Origin: Streptococcus moroccensis
Lineage (GTDB): Bacteria > Bacillota > Bacilli > Lactobacillales > Streptococcaceae
NCBI RefSeq assembly: GCF_030812835.1
Contig: NZ_JAUSTM010000004.1
Span: 62,001-126,000, forward strand
DNA: 64,000 nt
Direction: 5' to 3'
Shown: positions 52,629 through 61,154 of the stretch, in pieces
How positions within the stretch are numbered: the first letter of the stretch is position 1
Layout of the letters: every line of letters begins with the position of its first letter
Notes under the pieces: generated by a model
The model's database searches: none
Seen by the model: only the letters and a program-made list of their open reading frames with translations
What the model was told of the DNA's origin: nothing
Made by a program: the position numbers and the translations under genes

Positions 52629-53255
52629 TTAATCCTTACTGTAAATGACGACCAGATAACCATCAGGCACAGTGACCTGAATGGGCTGATCTCTAAATTC
52701 GTTACTGCCATAAACCTTACGGCTAAAGTAGGTCGATGGCCCCATCTCATACTTAGCACCTGCTATCGTCAGTTGCCCTTGGCCTTCTAACATAAAGGCC
52801 ACATAATCATAGCCAGACAGAGGAAGAATGGTTTGCTCTCCTTGCGGGTAGTAGGTGATGGCGTTTTGGCTATCAACGACCTGAATCTGCCGCAAATAAG
52901 CCGTCAGGTCAGGGTGCGATGGGAGAAAAACGCTGGACAGGCTATGATCCAGTCGCCCTCCAAGGGCGCCGTATACGGTGACGTGGGCTTCTGGGTCCTG
53001 GTCAAAGATGGCTTTTAAGCCCATTTCCAGGTCGGTGTCGTCTTTTTCAGCCGAGGCTGCCACCACGCGCTTGGCCTGGTCTTTGACCTGGGCCAGCTGG
53101 TTATCCTCAATGGAATCAAAATCTCCAATAGCTAAGTCCAAAGTGACCCCTTGCTCCAATAGCTTAACTGCTCCGCCATCGACGCCTGCATAGGCGTCAA
53201 ACATGAGCGGAAACTCCGAAGAGGGGCCACCAGCTAAGAGTCCCCATCTAGCCAT
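52629..53255 (-). CDS. Thiamine diphosphokinase
   Basis: Transfers pyrophosphate from ATP to thiamine, giving the active cofactor. The protein is 208 residues. Family motifs: FDAYAGVDGGAVKLLEQG, IGDFDSIE (active-site DFDS near residue 47), EKDDTDLEMGLKA and GALGGRLDHSLS. The ATG overlaps the rpe stop codon by 8 nt. The rsgA-rpe-thiN string is common in Firmicutes. Confidence 0.93.
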   Translation of the reverse strand: MARWGLLAGGPSSEFPLMFDAYAGVDGGAVKLLEQGVTLDLAIGDFDSIEDNQLAQVKDQAKRVVAASAEKDDTDLEMGLKAIFDQDPEAHVTVYGALGGRLDHSLSSVFLPSHPDLTAYLRQIQVVDSQNAITYYPQGEQTILPLSGYDYVAFMLEGQGQLTIAGAKYEMGPSTYFSRKVYGSNEFRDQPIQVTVPDGYLVVIYSKD

Positions 53256-53907
53256 TGAGGGCCTCCTTGAGGGTTGTCACGCGCTCCGTCACATCGCCCT
53301 TAAAGACATAGGAGCCCGCCACAAAGACGTTGGCACCTGCATCACGGGTCAGGGCGATGGTCTTATCATCAATGCCCCCGTCCACTTCGATGTCAAAGGT
53401 CAAACCTTTCTCCTCACGAAGGCGAACGATTTCTGCAATCTTGTCTTGCATCTCAGGGATAAAAGCTTGGCCACCAAATCCAGGATTAACGGTCATGACG
53501 AGGACTTGGTCCACCAGGTTTAGGACATGGGCAATGCTGGCAACTGGTGTCCCAGGGTTCAGAACAACTCCAGCCTTCATGCCTGCTGCCTTGATCTTTT
53601 GAAGGGCGCCGTGAATGTGAGGTGTTGCCTCAACGTGAATGGTCATGATATCTGCACCTGCTCGGGCAAAGCTCTCGATATGGGCTTCAGGATTGGAAAC
53701 CATGAGGTGGCAATCAAAAACGAGCTTGCTGTGCGGGCGCATGCTAGCGACCACATCTGCACCGAAACTGATATTTGGCACAAAATGACCATCCATGATA
53801 TCAATGTGAACATACTCGCTGCCTGAGGCTTCGATGCGCTTGAGTTCCGATTCAAAATTGGCATAGTCTGCTGCCAGAATAGATGGGGCGATTTTATAAG
53901 ATGTCAT
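53248..53907 (-). CDS. rpe: Ribulose-phosphate 3-epimerase
   Basis: Interconverts ribulose 5-phosphate and xylulose 5-phosphate. TIM barrel of 219 residues: APSILAADYANFE (6-18), VHIDIMDGHFVPNISFG with catalytic Asp and metal-binding His, HLMVSNPE, TVNPGFGGQAFI and DGGID. The start at 53907 was chosen because AAAGAGG lies upstream. It also links the xylose genes elsewhere in the window to the pentose phosphate pathway, since xylulose 5-phosphate is its product. Confidence 0.96.
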   Translation of the reverse strand: MTSYKIAPSILAADYANFESELKRIEASGSEYVHIDIMDGHFVPNISFGADVVASMRPHSKLVFDCHLMVSNPEAHIESFARAGADIMTIHVEATPHIHGALQKIKAAGMKAGVVLNPGTPVASIAHVLNLVDQVLVMTVNPGFGGQAFIPEMQDKIAEIVRLREEKGLTFDIEVDGGIDDKTIALTRDAGANVFVAGSYVFKGDVTERVTTLKEALNG

Positions 53908-53942
53908 AATAGCCTCTTTCTTTTTCATTCGTGTTTTTGGAC

Positions 53943-54827
53943 TTATTTTGGTCCTTTTTTAGCAACTTTTTTGTAAGTTTCGCGACGATTTTCAATTTCA
54001 CTCAAGAAGAGCAGGTAATTGTCATAGCGACTTTGAGCCAAGTCACTGGACGCTACTGCCGGCTTGACGGCACAGCCTGGTTCATGGGTATGGGTACAGG
54101 TCCTAAATTTACAGTCTTGGGACAGCTGTTTGATGTCAGGGAAGCAGGCATTGAGGGTCTCACTATCAGACACTTCGTAATCGAGCGACGAGAAGCCTGG
54201 TGTGTCAGCAATTTTTCCCCCATAAAGGTTGTAAAAACTGACGGCACGTGTGGTATGGCGGCCGCGGCCCAAGCTGTCTGAAATCGCCCCTGTTTCTAGC
54301 CCAAGTTCTGGCGCGATTTTATTGAGCAAGGTGGACTTGCCAACCCCTGTCTGTCCCATAAAAACGGTGATTTTCTGATCCAGCAGTTCTGGGAGCTCTG
54401 CCATGTCCCAAATAAAGTCATAACCAATCGCCTCATAAAGGTGCTTGATCTGATCAAACCCAGCCAGCTCATCAGGCCTTAACAGGTCGCGCTTGGTCAA
54501 ATAGACAATGGGGTGGATTTGCTTATGTTCAAGGAGGATCAAGAAACGATCAAGGAGGTTGAGACTAAAATCAGGCTCTTTGGCTGACATAACAATGACT
54601 GCCTGATCGATATTGACAATAGGGGGACGGACGAGACTGTTTTTTCGGTCATGAATGCTGAGAATATAGCCTTCTGAATTTTCTTCAGCTGAAAAGTCGA
54701 CCCAATCACCAACATAGGGGGTCTGGCCTTTCTTGCGAAAATTTCCTCTAGCCCGGGTCTGGTAGACCCGACCTTCTGATTCGACGTAATAAAAGCCCGC
54801 CAAAGCTTTAACAATAATCCCTTGCAA
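53943..54827 (-). CDS. rsgA: Ribosome small-subunit-dependent GTPase RsgA
   Basis: Circularly permuted GTPase that releases late 30S assembly factors. The protein is 294 residues: N-terminal OB fold (1-70), GTPase motifs in permuted order (YLTKRDLL = G4, then [14 protein letters not shown] = G1, DTPGFSSLD = G3) and a C-terminal zinc site [14 protein letters not shown]. The start codon is TTG at 54827, with AAGGAG upstream. A TGG-TATAAT extended -10 is present at 54856-54864. Confidence 0.95.
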   Translation of the reverse strand: MQGIIVKALAGFYYVESEGRVYQTRARGNFRKKGQTPYVGDWVDFSAEENSEGYILSIHDRKNSLVRPPIVNIDQAVIVMSAKEPDFSLNLLDRFLILLEHKQIHPIVYLTKRDLLRPDELAGFDQIKHLYEAIGYDFIWDMAELPELLDQKITVFMGQTGVGKSTLLNKIAPELGLETGAISDSLGRGRHTTRAVSFYNLYGGKIADTPGFSSLDYEVSDSETLNACFPDIKQLSQDCKFRTCTHTHEPGCAVKPAVASSDLAQSRYDNYLLFLSEIENRRETYKKVAKKGPK

Positions 54828-55034
54828 TGAAAACTCCTTGAAATGTAGTGTCTTTATTATACCAAAAATCGCGCGCTTCTGCTCAGATAGCCTGCCAATA
54901 GATCCTATTCATTCAAATAGTTTGTTTAAGCCAAAACTCTTCTTCTCTTCTCTTTTCCTCAAAATCAAAATAGTCTTCTAATCTATAGTTATAATCCTCT
55001 AATCGAAAATAATACTGCAACACAAAAAGAAAAA

Positions 55035-55050
55035 TCAGGCAAAAACCTGA
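55035..55050 (-). terminator. Probable purB terminator
   Basis: TCAGG / CCTGA stem with a 6-nt loop, followed by TTTTTC on the minus strand, 120 nt after the purB stop. The 344-nt gap between rsgA and purB otherwise shows only the rsgA promoter and A/T-rich sequence. Confidence 0.55.
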
Positions 55051-55171
55051 CTCTTCTCGGAGATATGAAAAAGAAAAAATTTAGGAGATCCAGTCGTTTC
55101 TTACTGGATTGTTAGTAGTTTAACGCCCGAGCCTTAAATAAAACTCAATTTTTTCTTAAGGAAATCTAAAA

Positions 55172-56464
55172 TCACAGACCAATACGTTCAAATACTTCAT
55201 CCACACGTTTGGCATAATAACTTGGGTCAAAGAGTTCGTCGATTTCTGCTTGGCTTAACTTGGCAGTGACTTTTTCATCAGCTTCCAAAAGCGGTTTGAA
55301 GTCCACTTGGTTGTCCCAAGAATGAGCCGTCTTTGGCTGCACCAAGTCATAGGCTTCCTCCCGGGTCATGCCTTTTTCAATCAACTTGAGCATAACGCGT
55401 TGGCTGTAAATGAGGCCAAAGGTCGAGTTCATGTTGCGGATCATGTTTTCTGGGAAGACCGTCAAGTTCTTGACGATATTGCCAAAGCGGTTGAGCATGT
55501 AGTTGATGAGGATGGTCGTGTCTGGCGTAATGATGCGCTCCGCGGATGAGTGGGAAATGTCCCGCTCATGCCAAAGAGGCACATTTTCATAAGCGGTCAC
55601 CATGTGACCACGGATGACACGAGCCAGTCCTGTCATGTTTTCAGAGCCAATCGGGTTGCGTTTATGGGGCATGGCAGAGCTGCCCTTTTGGCCCTTGGCA
55701 AAGAATTCTTCAACTTCGCGTTGCTCTGATTTTTGCAGGCCACGGATCTCGGTCGCCATGCGCTCAATGGATGTCGCGATGCTGGCTAGTACCGCAAAGT
55801 ATTCTGCGTGGAGATCACGTGGGAGGACCTGGGTCGAAATTTCTTGCGGACGAATGCCCAGTTTGTCACAGACATACTCCTCGACGAATGGAGGAATATT
55901 GGCAAAGTTCCCAACGGCTCCAGAAATTTTTCCAGCCTCAACCCCAGCAGCTGCACGCTCGAAGCGCTCTTGATTGCGCTTCATCTCGCTGTACCAGGTT
56001 GCCAGCTTGAGACCAAAGGTCGTAGGCTCCGCATGCACCCCGTGGGTCCGGCCCATCATGATAGTGTACTTATGCTCACGCGCCTTGTCGGCCACAATCT
56101 GCGTAAAATTAGACAAATCCTTGCGGATAATGTCGTTGGCCTGCTTGTAGAGGTAGCCATAAGCCGTGTCGACCACGTCGGTCGAGGTCAGGCCATAGTG
56201 GACCCACTTGCGCTCTTCGCCCAGGGTCTCAGACACCGCGCGGGTGAAGGCCACCACATCGTGACGGGTCTCCTCTTCAATCTCTAAAATCCGGTCAATG
56301 TCAAAGCCAGCCTTCTCACGAATGAGGGCCACATCTTCCTTGGGGATTTCCCCCAGCTCAGCCCAGGCCTCGTCAGCGAGGATTTCTACCTCTAGCCAAG
56401 CCTTGTACTTATTTTCTTCACTCCAAATGGCCGCCATCTCAGGGCGGGAATAACGTTGTAACAT
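55172..56464 (-). CDS. purB: Adenylosuccinate lyase
   Basis: Cleaves SAICAR and adenylosuccinate, acting twice in purine synthesis. The protein is 430 residues. It starts [14 protein letters not shown], has [27 protein letters not shown] (catalytic His), and the fumarase-superfamily signature [11 protein letters not shown] near residue 263. AAGGAG lies before the ATG. Last gene of the purD-purE-purK-purB group. Confidence 0.97.
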   Translation of the reverse strand: MLQRYSRPEMAAIWSEENKYKAWLEVEILADEAWAELGEIPKEDVALIREKAGFDIDRILEIEEETRHDVVAFTRAVSETLGEERKWVHYGLTSTDVVDTAYGYLYKQANDIIRKDLSNFTQIVADKAREHKYTIMMGRTHGVHAEPTTFGLKLATWYSEMKRNQERFERAAAGVEAGKISGAVGNFANIPPFVEEYVCDKLGIRPQEISTQVLPRDLHAEYFAVLASIATSIERMATEIRGLQKSEQREVEEFFAKGQKGSSAMPHKRNPIGSENMTGLARVIRGHMVTAYENVPLWHERDISHSSAERIITPDTTILINYMLNRFGNIVKNLTVFPENMIRNMNSTFGLIYSQRVMLKLIEKGMTREEAYDLVQPKTAHSWDNQVDFKPLLEADEKVTAKLSQAEIDELFDPSYYAKRVDEVFERIGL

Positions 56465-56485
56465 GGGTTCTCCTTATTTAATTTT

Positions 56486-57565
56486 CTATAAATTGCAACT
56501 ATCCGGTTTATCTGTCAACACCGTCACATGTCCCATCTTGCGGTTGTCCTTTGCTTCTAGTTTACCATAAAGGTGGAGGTGGGCGCTAGGGTTTTGGGTA
56601 CAAAAAGCTTGCGCTGCTGCCATGTCTTGTCCGAGAACATTGAGCATAACGGCTGGGCGAAGGAGTTCAATCTCAGGAAGGGGTGCTCCGAGCACTCCCA
56701 GGATATGGGTGTCAAACTGGGAGAAATTGCAGGCTTCAATGGAATAATGGCCTGAGTTATGGGGGCGAGGGGCGATTTCATTGACCAAGATCTCGTCACC
56801 TGCCACGAAGAGTTCCACACAGAGCGTCCCAGCTAAGTGCAACTGCTGGGCAATTTTTTGTGCCATTTCTTGGGCTTTTTGAGCCAAGGCATCTGAGATC
56901 CGAGCTGGAACAATGGTTTTCGAGAGGATGTTGTTCCGGTGCTGGTTTTCTTGGACAGGAAAAACAGTGAACTCCTGGCCATTACCTGAAATCAAGACAG
57001 AAATCTCCAAATCAAAGGCGACAAATTCTTCTAGAACACAGTTTGTGGTTTCTGCTAAGGCTTTGGCTTCTGCGAGATCCTCTGGGCCTTTAATGACAAC
57101 CTGACCGTGGCCATCGTAGCCTCCGGTTGCTGTCTTTAGCACGTATTTTTTGCTAAAATCCAGACCGTCTAGGTCCTGAGCAGACGCAATCACCCGATAG
57201 GGAGCTACTGTGACCCCTGCTTCATTAGCGAGGAAGTCTTTTTCAAAAATACGGTTTTGTGAGATACGCAGGAGATCAGTCCCTTGCGGGAGTTGGCCCT
57301 CTGAGACAACTGCATCCAGACCATCCGCATCCACATTTTCAAATTCATAAGTGAGAACGTCGCAGCGTTCCGCTAGCTGGCTAAGGGCATCCACATCATC
57401 ATAGGGAGCCTCAATCATCTCTGCCACGCGGGAAGCTGGGCAGTCTGCAGCTGGGTCTAGGGCAATGACCTTGTGGCCCATGTAGATGGCTGAAATAGCC
57501 ATCATCTGGCCAAGTTGGCCACCGCCGATGATTCCGATGGTTTTGCTTGGGTTAGTTGAGGTCAT
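56486..57565 (-). CDS. purK: 5-(carboxyamino)imidazole ribonucleotide synthase (ATPase subunit)
   Basis: ATP-dependent carboxylation of AIR, first half of the two-step PurK/PurE route. The protein is 359 residues, an ATP-grasp enzyme: [12 protein letters not shown] (11-22), [35 protein letters not shown] and [14 protein letters not shown]. Its start overlaps the end of purE by 14 nt. Confidence 0.96.
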   Translation of the reverse strand: MTSTNPSKTIGIIGGGQLGQMMAISAIYMGHKVIALDPAADCPASRVAEMIEAPYDDVDALSQLAERCDVLTYEFENVDADGLDAVVSEGQLPQGTDLLRISQNRIFEKDFLANEAGVTVAPYRVIASAQDLDGLDFSKKYVLKTATGGYDGHGQVVIKGPEDLAEAKALAETTNCVLEEFVAFDLEISVLISGNGQEFTVFPVQENQHRNNILSKTIVPARISDALAQKAQEMAQKIAQQLHLAGTLCVELFVAGDEILVNEIAPRPHNSGHYSIEACNFSQFDTHILGVLGAPLPEIELLRPAVMLNVLGQDMAAAQAFCTQNPSAHLHLYGKLEAKDNRKMGHVTVLTDKPDSCNL

Positions 57566-58040
57566 CTGTCATGGCCTCCGCAATTTTTCCTTGCTGAACA
57601 GCAAACTCTGCCAACTGCTGGGCAATCTGCGCGTCTTCAATCGAGAGAATCCGAAGGGCAGTCAGAGCTGCATTGGTCCCTCCTGCTTCTCCAATCGCCA
57701 TGGTCGCCACAGGCACGCCACCTGGCATCTGAACGATGGAGTAGAGCGAGTCTAGACCAGAAAGGGCGCGGGATTTGACGGGGACACCTATGACCGGAAG
57801 CGTCGTCTTAGCCGCCACCATACCTGGCAAGTGGGCCGCTCCGCCTGCACCTGCGATGATGACCTTGATGCCACGACCGCGAGCCTCCTCGGCATGCTGA
57901 AACATGAGGTCTGGAGTACGGTGGGCAGAGACAACTTTCTTTTCATAAGGGACACCGAAGTCATCGAGGACTTGGGCTGCTTTTTGCATGGTGGACCAGT
58001 CGGAGCTGGAGCCCATGATAATGGAAATGATTGGGTTCAT
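57552..58040 (-). CDS. purE: 5-(carboxyamino)imidazole ribonucleotide mutase
   Basis: Moves the carboxyl group from N5 to C4 to give CAIR. The protein is 162 residues: [11 protein letters not shown] (8-18), [10 protein letters not shown] (catalytic His), [14 protein letters not shown] and [17 protein letters not shown] lies before the ATG. It is separated from purD by 190 nt of structured, noncoding sequence. Confidence 0.97.
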   Translation of the reverse strand: MNPIISIIMGSSSDWSTMQKAAQVLDDFGVPYEKKVVSAHRTPDLMFQHAEEARGRGIKVIIAGAGGAAHLPGMVAAKTTLPVIGVPVKSRALSGLDSLYSIVQMPGGVPVATMAIGEAGGTNAALTALRILSIEDAQIAQQLAEFAVQQGKIAEAMTDDLN

Positions 58041-58076
58041 AGAAATTTTCCTTTTCTTTTACCACTTTTCTTAGGT

Positions 58077-58228
58077 GCTTGGGACGCAAGCAACTCCCTT
58101 CGGGATTTCATTGCTAGGTTTCGAGCCTAAGGTCTCTCAACCTCCGCCCATGCGGGTATACTTCTCGCATGGTTTCACTGCGGCGAGGATTAGCGAACTA
58201 CCGAGGCTACGCCTCGGTTGCTGTCGCT
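58077..58228 (-). ncRNA. Multi-hairpin segment between purD and purE (candidate structured RNA or repeat)
   Basis: In transcript order: a two-part stem with outer AGCGA / TCGCT and inner CCGAGGC-GTA-GCCTCGG (58228-58192); CCATGCG / CGCATGG (58172-58148); CCC-GAA-GGG (58104-58096); and GCTTG / CAAGC (58091-58077). The region is more GC-rich than its surroundings and encodes no protein. It may be an intergenic repeat element, an RNA processing signal or a cis-regulator of purE. The first hairpin starts 2 nt after the purD stop. Confidence 0.5.
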
Positions 58229-58229
58229 A

Positions 58230-59495
58230 CTATGACTTAACCGCCTTACTGCCAATATCCTTTCGATAGAAGAGGCCTTGGGTATCTTGCTTGGCGAGTT
58301 CGGTATAGATGTTGTCCTGCGCAGCTGAGACGGTATCGGCTGTGGTGACCAACATATAGACGCGTCCACCATTTGAGAGCAGAGCTTTGCCATTTTCATC
58401 AAACTTAGCCCCTGCATAATAGGTGGTAATAGCGCCGTCTGTCTTAGCTGGCAAGGCCACACCCTTGTCGTAATCGAGGGGATAGCCGTTTGACGCCACA
58501 ACCACTCCGAGGGTGACACCGTCCTCCTGCCACTGGATGTCTGGGGTCTGTTTGTTTAAGATATCAGTGATGTTTTGGGCAAAATCCGACCTTAGGCGAG
58601 GCAGGATAATCTGGGTTTCAGGGTCGCCAAAGCGGGCGTTGAACTCGATGACCTTAGGGCCTTCAGCTGTCACAATCAGACCACAGTAGAGAATGCCCAG
58701 ATACGGACGCCCTTCTGCGATCATGCCTTTGAGAACAGGCTCAACAATGGTCGCAACAGCTTTATCCACAAGGCTTTGTGGCAGATGAGGAACCGGAGCG
58801 TAGGCACCCATACCACCTGTATTAGGTCCCTTGTCTCCATCATAGGCACGCTTGTGGTCCTGAGCCGTCGGCATGATATAGTATTGATCGCCATTGGCAA
58901 AGGCAAAGAGGGAGAACTCCTCCCCTTCTAGGAACTCTTCGATAACCACACGGGCACCTGCATCCCCAAAGCGGTTGTCTAGGAGCATCTCACGCGCCGC
59001 CTCGACGGCTTCTTCGACCGTTTCAGCAACCACCACGCCCTTACCAAGGGCTAGACCGTCTGCCTTGACGACAATGGGAGCCCCTTGTTCTTCGATGTAG
59101 GCTTTAGCCTCCTCAAAGTCGGCAAAAGTGCCAAAGGCTGCTGTCGGAATGCCGTATTTGACCATGATTTGCTTGGCGAAATCCTTGGACCACTCTAGCT
59201 CCGCGGCCAATTTACTTGGCCCAAAAGCCTTGAGACCAGCTTGGTTAAACTCATCAACGATGCCAGCTGCTAGGGCGTCATCTGGTCCCACAAAGGTCCA
59301 TGCAATCTGATGTTCTTTTGCAAAATCAATTAAGGAAGAATGCTCGGAAATACCAATATTTACTAAAAACAAGCCATCCAAGGTCATGCCGTCATTTCCT
59401 GGTGCTACAAAGACCTGTTCCACATTTGGAGATTCCAATAACTTTTTAGCAATCGCATGTTCACGACCACCCGAACCAACAACCAAGAGTTTCAT
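58230..59495 (-). CDS. purD: Phosphoribosylamine--glycine ligase (GAR synthetase)
   Basis: Second step of purine synthesis. The protein is 421 residues, ATP-grasp fold: VVGSGGREHAIAKKL (4-18), VGPDDALAAGIVDEF, PIVVKADGLALGKGV, and FNARFGDPETQ, the most conserved stretch. The ATG at 59495 was chosen for its standard N-terminus and a GAGG upstream. Its own promoter carries two PurBoxes. Confidence 0.96.
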   Translation of the reverse strand: MKLLVVGSGGREHAIAKKLLESPNVEQVFVAPGNDGMTLDGLFLVNIGISEHSSLIDFAKEHQIAWTFVGPDDALAAGIVDEFNQAGLKAFGPSKLAAELEWSKDFAKQIMVKYGIPTAAFGTFADFEEAKAYIEEQGAPIVVKADGLALGKGVVVAETVEEAVEAAREMLLDNRFGDAGARVVIEEFLEGEEFSLFAFANGDQYYIMPTAQDHKRAYDGDKGPNTGGMGAYAPVPHLPQSLVDKAVATIVEPVLKGMIAEGRPYLGILYCGLIVTAEGPKVIEFNARFGDPETQIILPRLRSDFAQNITDILNKQTPDIQWQEDGVTLGVVVASNGYPLDYDKGVALPAKTDGAITTYYAGAKFDENGKALLSNGGRVYMLVTTADTVSAAQDNIYTELAKQDTQGLFYRKDIGSKAVKS

Positions 59496-59563
59496 GTTCA
59501 ATACCTCATTAAGCAATCAAATCAAGAACCATACTATGTTCTTTTTGCGAATTATACAAAGCT

Positions 59564-59626
59564 ATTATATCATAAATGTTCGACTTTACAGGTCGATTTA
59601 TGGAAAAGAAGACGAATGTTCGGAAA
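59564..59626 (-). promoter_or_regulatory. purD promoter with two PurBoxes
   Basis: Minus strand TGA-TATAAT (59572-59564). Two PurBox cores lie upstream: TCGAACATTT around 59582-59573 and TTCCGAACATTC around 59625-59614, 40 bp apart in the same orientation. Expected PurR targets. Confidence 0.7.
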
Positions 59627-59705
59627 AATAACTGAATTTCATAGCACTGGATAAAGCCGAGCACCTTATCTTTAGTTATCATGACCTATGACTTCAAACA
59701 AAGCA

Positions 59706-59745
59706 AAAAGGATTTAATCCTATCAATAGCGAATTAAATCCTTTT
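59706..59745. terminator. Terminator of sip
   Basis: Thirteen-bp perfect stem AAAAGGATTTAAT / ATTAAATCCTTTT (59706-59718, 59733-59745). It lies between the purD promoter and the sip stop. Confidence 0.85.
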
Positions 59746-59777
59746 CAGTAATCGTCCGACTTCTAATGGTATTGGGC

Positions 59778-60857
59778 TTAGGGGTTAAATGACACATGAA
59801 CGTGATCATAATGATTTTCCGTCACACTGCCACGATCTGGCATGAGATTCCAAGTATAGGCTGGACCGTAGATGCTATCGTATGGCGAGTAGAAGCGTTG
59901 CTTCCAGATGATGTAAGAGATATTCTTAGCAGCCATGTTGTTAGCAGCATACTCTGCAACTTGATCACCTAGAGCTGAACTAACAGGTACCATGAAATCA
60001 ACCGCTAAACCTTTCCCATGATCACCTGAATCCCCAGCACGGTAGGTGCTAAATTCTGTAATCCCGAACAGAGTTGCTACTTCCTGTTGAAAGGCTGCTG
60101 CTTGAGGTTGAAGACCAGTACTATCAACGCTAGCCACCGTTTGGCTCGTTGCTTCACTTGTCGTAGGTTGGTCAACCTGAGTTGTCGCTTCTTCCATTAC
60201 CGTTGGAACTTCTGGACTAGCTTCAACGACTGGTGTTTCTGCTACTGGAGTTACTGGAACTTCAGCAGGTGTTTCAGTAACAGGGGCTTCAACGGGGGCT
60301 GGACTTGTTTTAGCAACTGTAACAGGAGCCTCAGCAGAATCTGGAAGGGTTGCAGCAACTGTAACAGGGGCTTCAGGCTCTGGAATATCAGCTCCAGTCG
60401 TCGGTTCTGTTGACACTGTAGAATCGGTCGTTGTCGCTTCAACCTCATCTAACTTCACAGTCTCATCTGCAATAACAACTTCTTGAGCCTCGAGATCTAT
60501 CTTGGCTTCGATTGTTTCACCTGTTTGATCGGCTACAGGAGCTTCAATAACAACTTCTGTTGCCTGATCTTTTTTATCATAGGTTGTTGTAATACTTGTT
60601 TCTGGGAAGATAAGGTTAAGGTCCGTAATTTGATTGACCTTAGCTAATACGTCCATGTCAACTGACATCGCTTCAGCAATCGTAGACAAGGTGTCCCCAT
60701 ATTTGACAACGTAGGACTGACTATTTCCTTGAGCAACCAAATCAGCTTTGATGCTATCTACTGACCGTGCCACCCAAGTCTCAGCTTGCGCTTCTTTAGC
60801 GGTAAAGAGGGAAAGTAATATAGTTGATGTTAACGCAATTTTTTTATGTAATGACAT
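59778..60857 (-). CDS. sip: Sip-like secreted LysM protein (surface immunogenic protein homologue)
   Basis: Secreted protein of 359 residues. Signal peptide at 1-25 (KIALTSTILLSLFTAKEAQA). LysM domain at about 48-90 (YVVKYGDTLSTIAEAMSVD), which binds peptidoglycan. A long low-complexity linker (about 120-245) is rich in Pro, Val, Glu, Thr, with repeated APVT units. The conserved C-terminal domain (about 250-359) has EFSTYRAGDSGDHGKGLAVDF and NHYDHVHVSF. The layout and the ends match group B Streptococcus Sip closely. The start at 60857 fits the AAAGG site better than the ATG at 60863. The gene sits in the purine cluster between purH and purD, as in group B streptococci. Confidence 0.92.
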   Translation of the reverse strand: MSLHKKIALTSTILLSLFTAKEAQAETWVARSVDSIKADLVAQGNSQSYVVKYGDTLSTIAEAMSVDMDVLAKVNQITDLNLIFPETSITTTYDKKDQATEVVIEAPVADQTGETIEAKIDLEAQEVVIADETVKLDEVEATTTDSTVSTEPTTGADIPEPEAPVTVAATLPDSAEAPVTVAKTSPAPVEAPVTETPAEVPVTPVAETPVVEASPEVPTVMEEATTQVDQPTTSEATSQTVASVDSTGLQPQAAAFQQEVATLFGITEFSTYRAGDSGDHGKGLAVDFMVPVSSALGDQVAEYAANNMAAKNISYIIWKQRFYSPYDSIYGPAYTWNLMPDRGSVTENHYDHVHVSFNP

Positions 60858-60884
60858 ATCCATACCTTTCTTTTTTCAAGATAG

Positions 60885-61015
60885 TCCTTATCCTACCCCA
60901 GTTCAAGCCGATAAGCAAGGATTTGGGTAGGTTTTTAAGACTTCTTAAAGAAACAAAGATGGGATTGTAACGGTCTGACTTATTTGTCATCTAACTCTAA
61001 CCTAAGTCATCTAAC
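60885..61015 (-). promoter_or_regulatory. sip promoter region with inverted and direct repeats
   Basis: Minus strand TTGCTT (60919-60914), 17-nt spacer, TAGGAT (60896-60891). An inverted repeat CCTACCC / GGGTAGG (60892-60898, 60925-60931) overlaps the -10 and lies beyond the -35. Further upstream a 10-bp direct repeat GTCATCTAAC occurs at 60986-60995 and 61006-61015, 20 bp apart. These may bind a regulator. Nothing else is visible up to 61154. Confidence 0.5.
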
Positions 61016-61154
61016 CTTAGAATAATGGTGTTCATTGACCGATTATGATTGACAGTCCTCCCATTGGTAAAATTAGTCCAGAGACTCCTAAAAGGTAAGC
61101 GAAAAAACTAAGTTAGCGGCTCCTTTGTTTGCCTTCTGTAAAGCTAGAAGGCTC

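Noticed and set aside
58060-58240. Purine riboswitch before purE
   Set aside because: The hairpins do not show the three-way junction with conserved pyrimidine core, and PurR/PurBox sites explain purine control.
60251-60448. Repetitive frames opposite the sip linker
   Set aside because: They result from the low-complexity Pro/Val/Glu linker of sip read in other frames.
61131-61152. GCCTTCT/AGAAGGC hairpin after the CHAP gene as a terminator
   Set aside because: The stem is good but no T run follows on the minus strand, so termination is doubtful.
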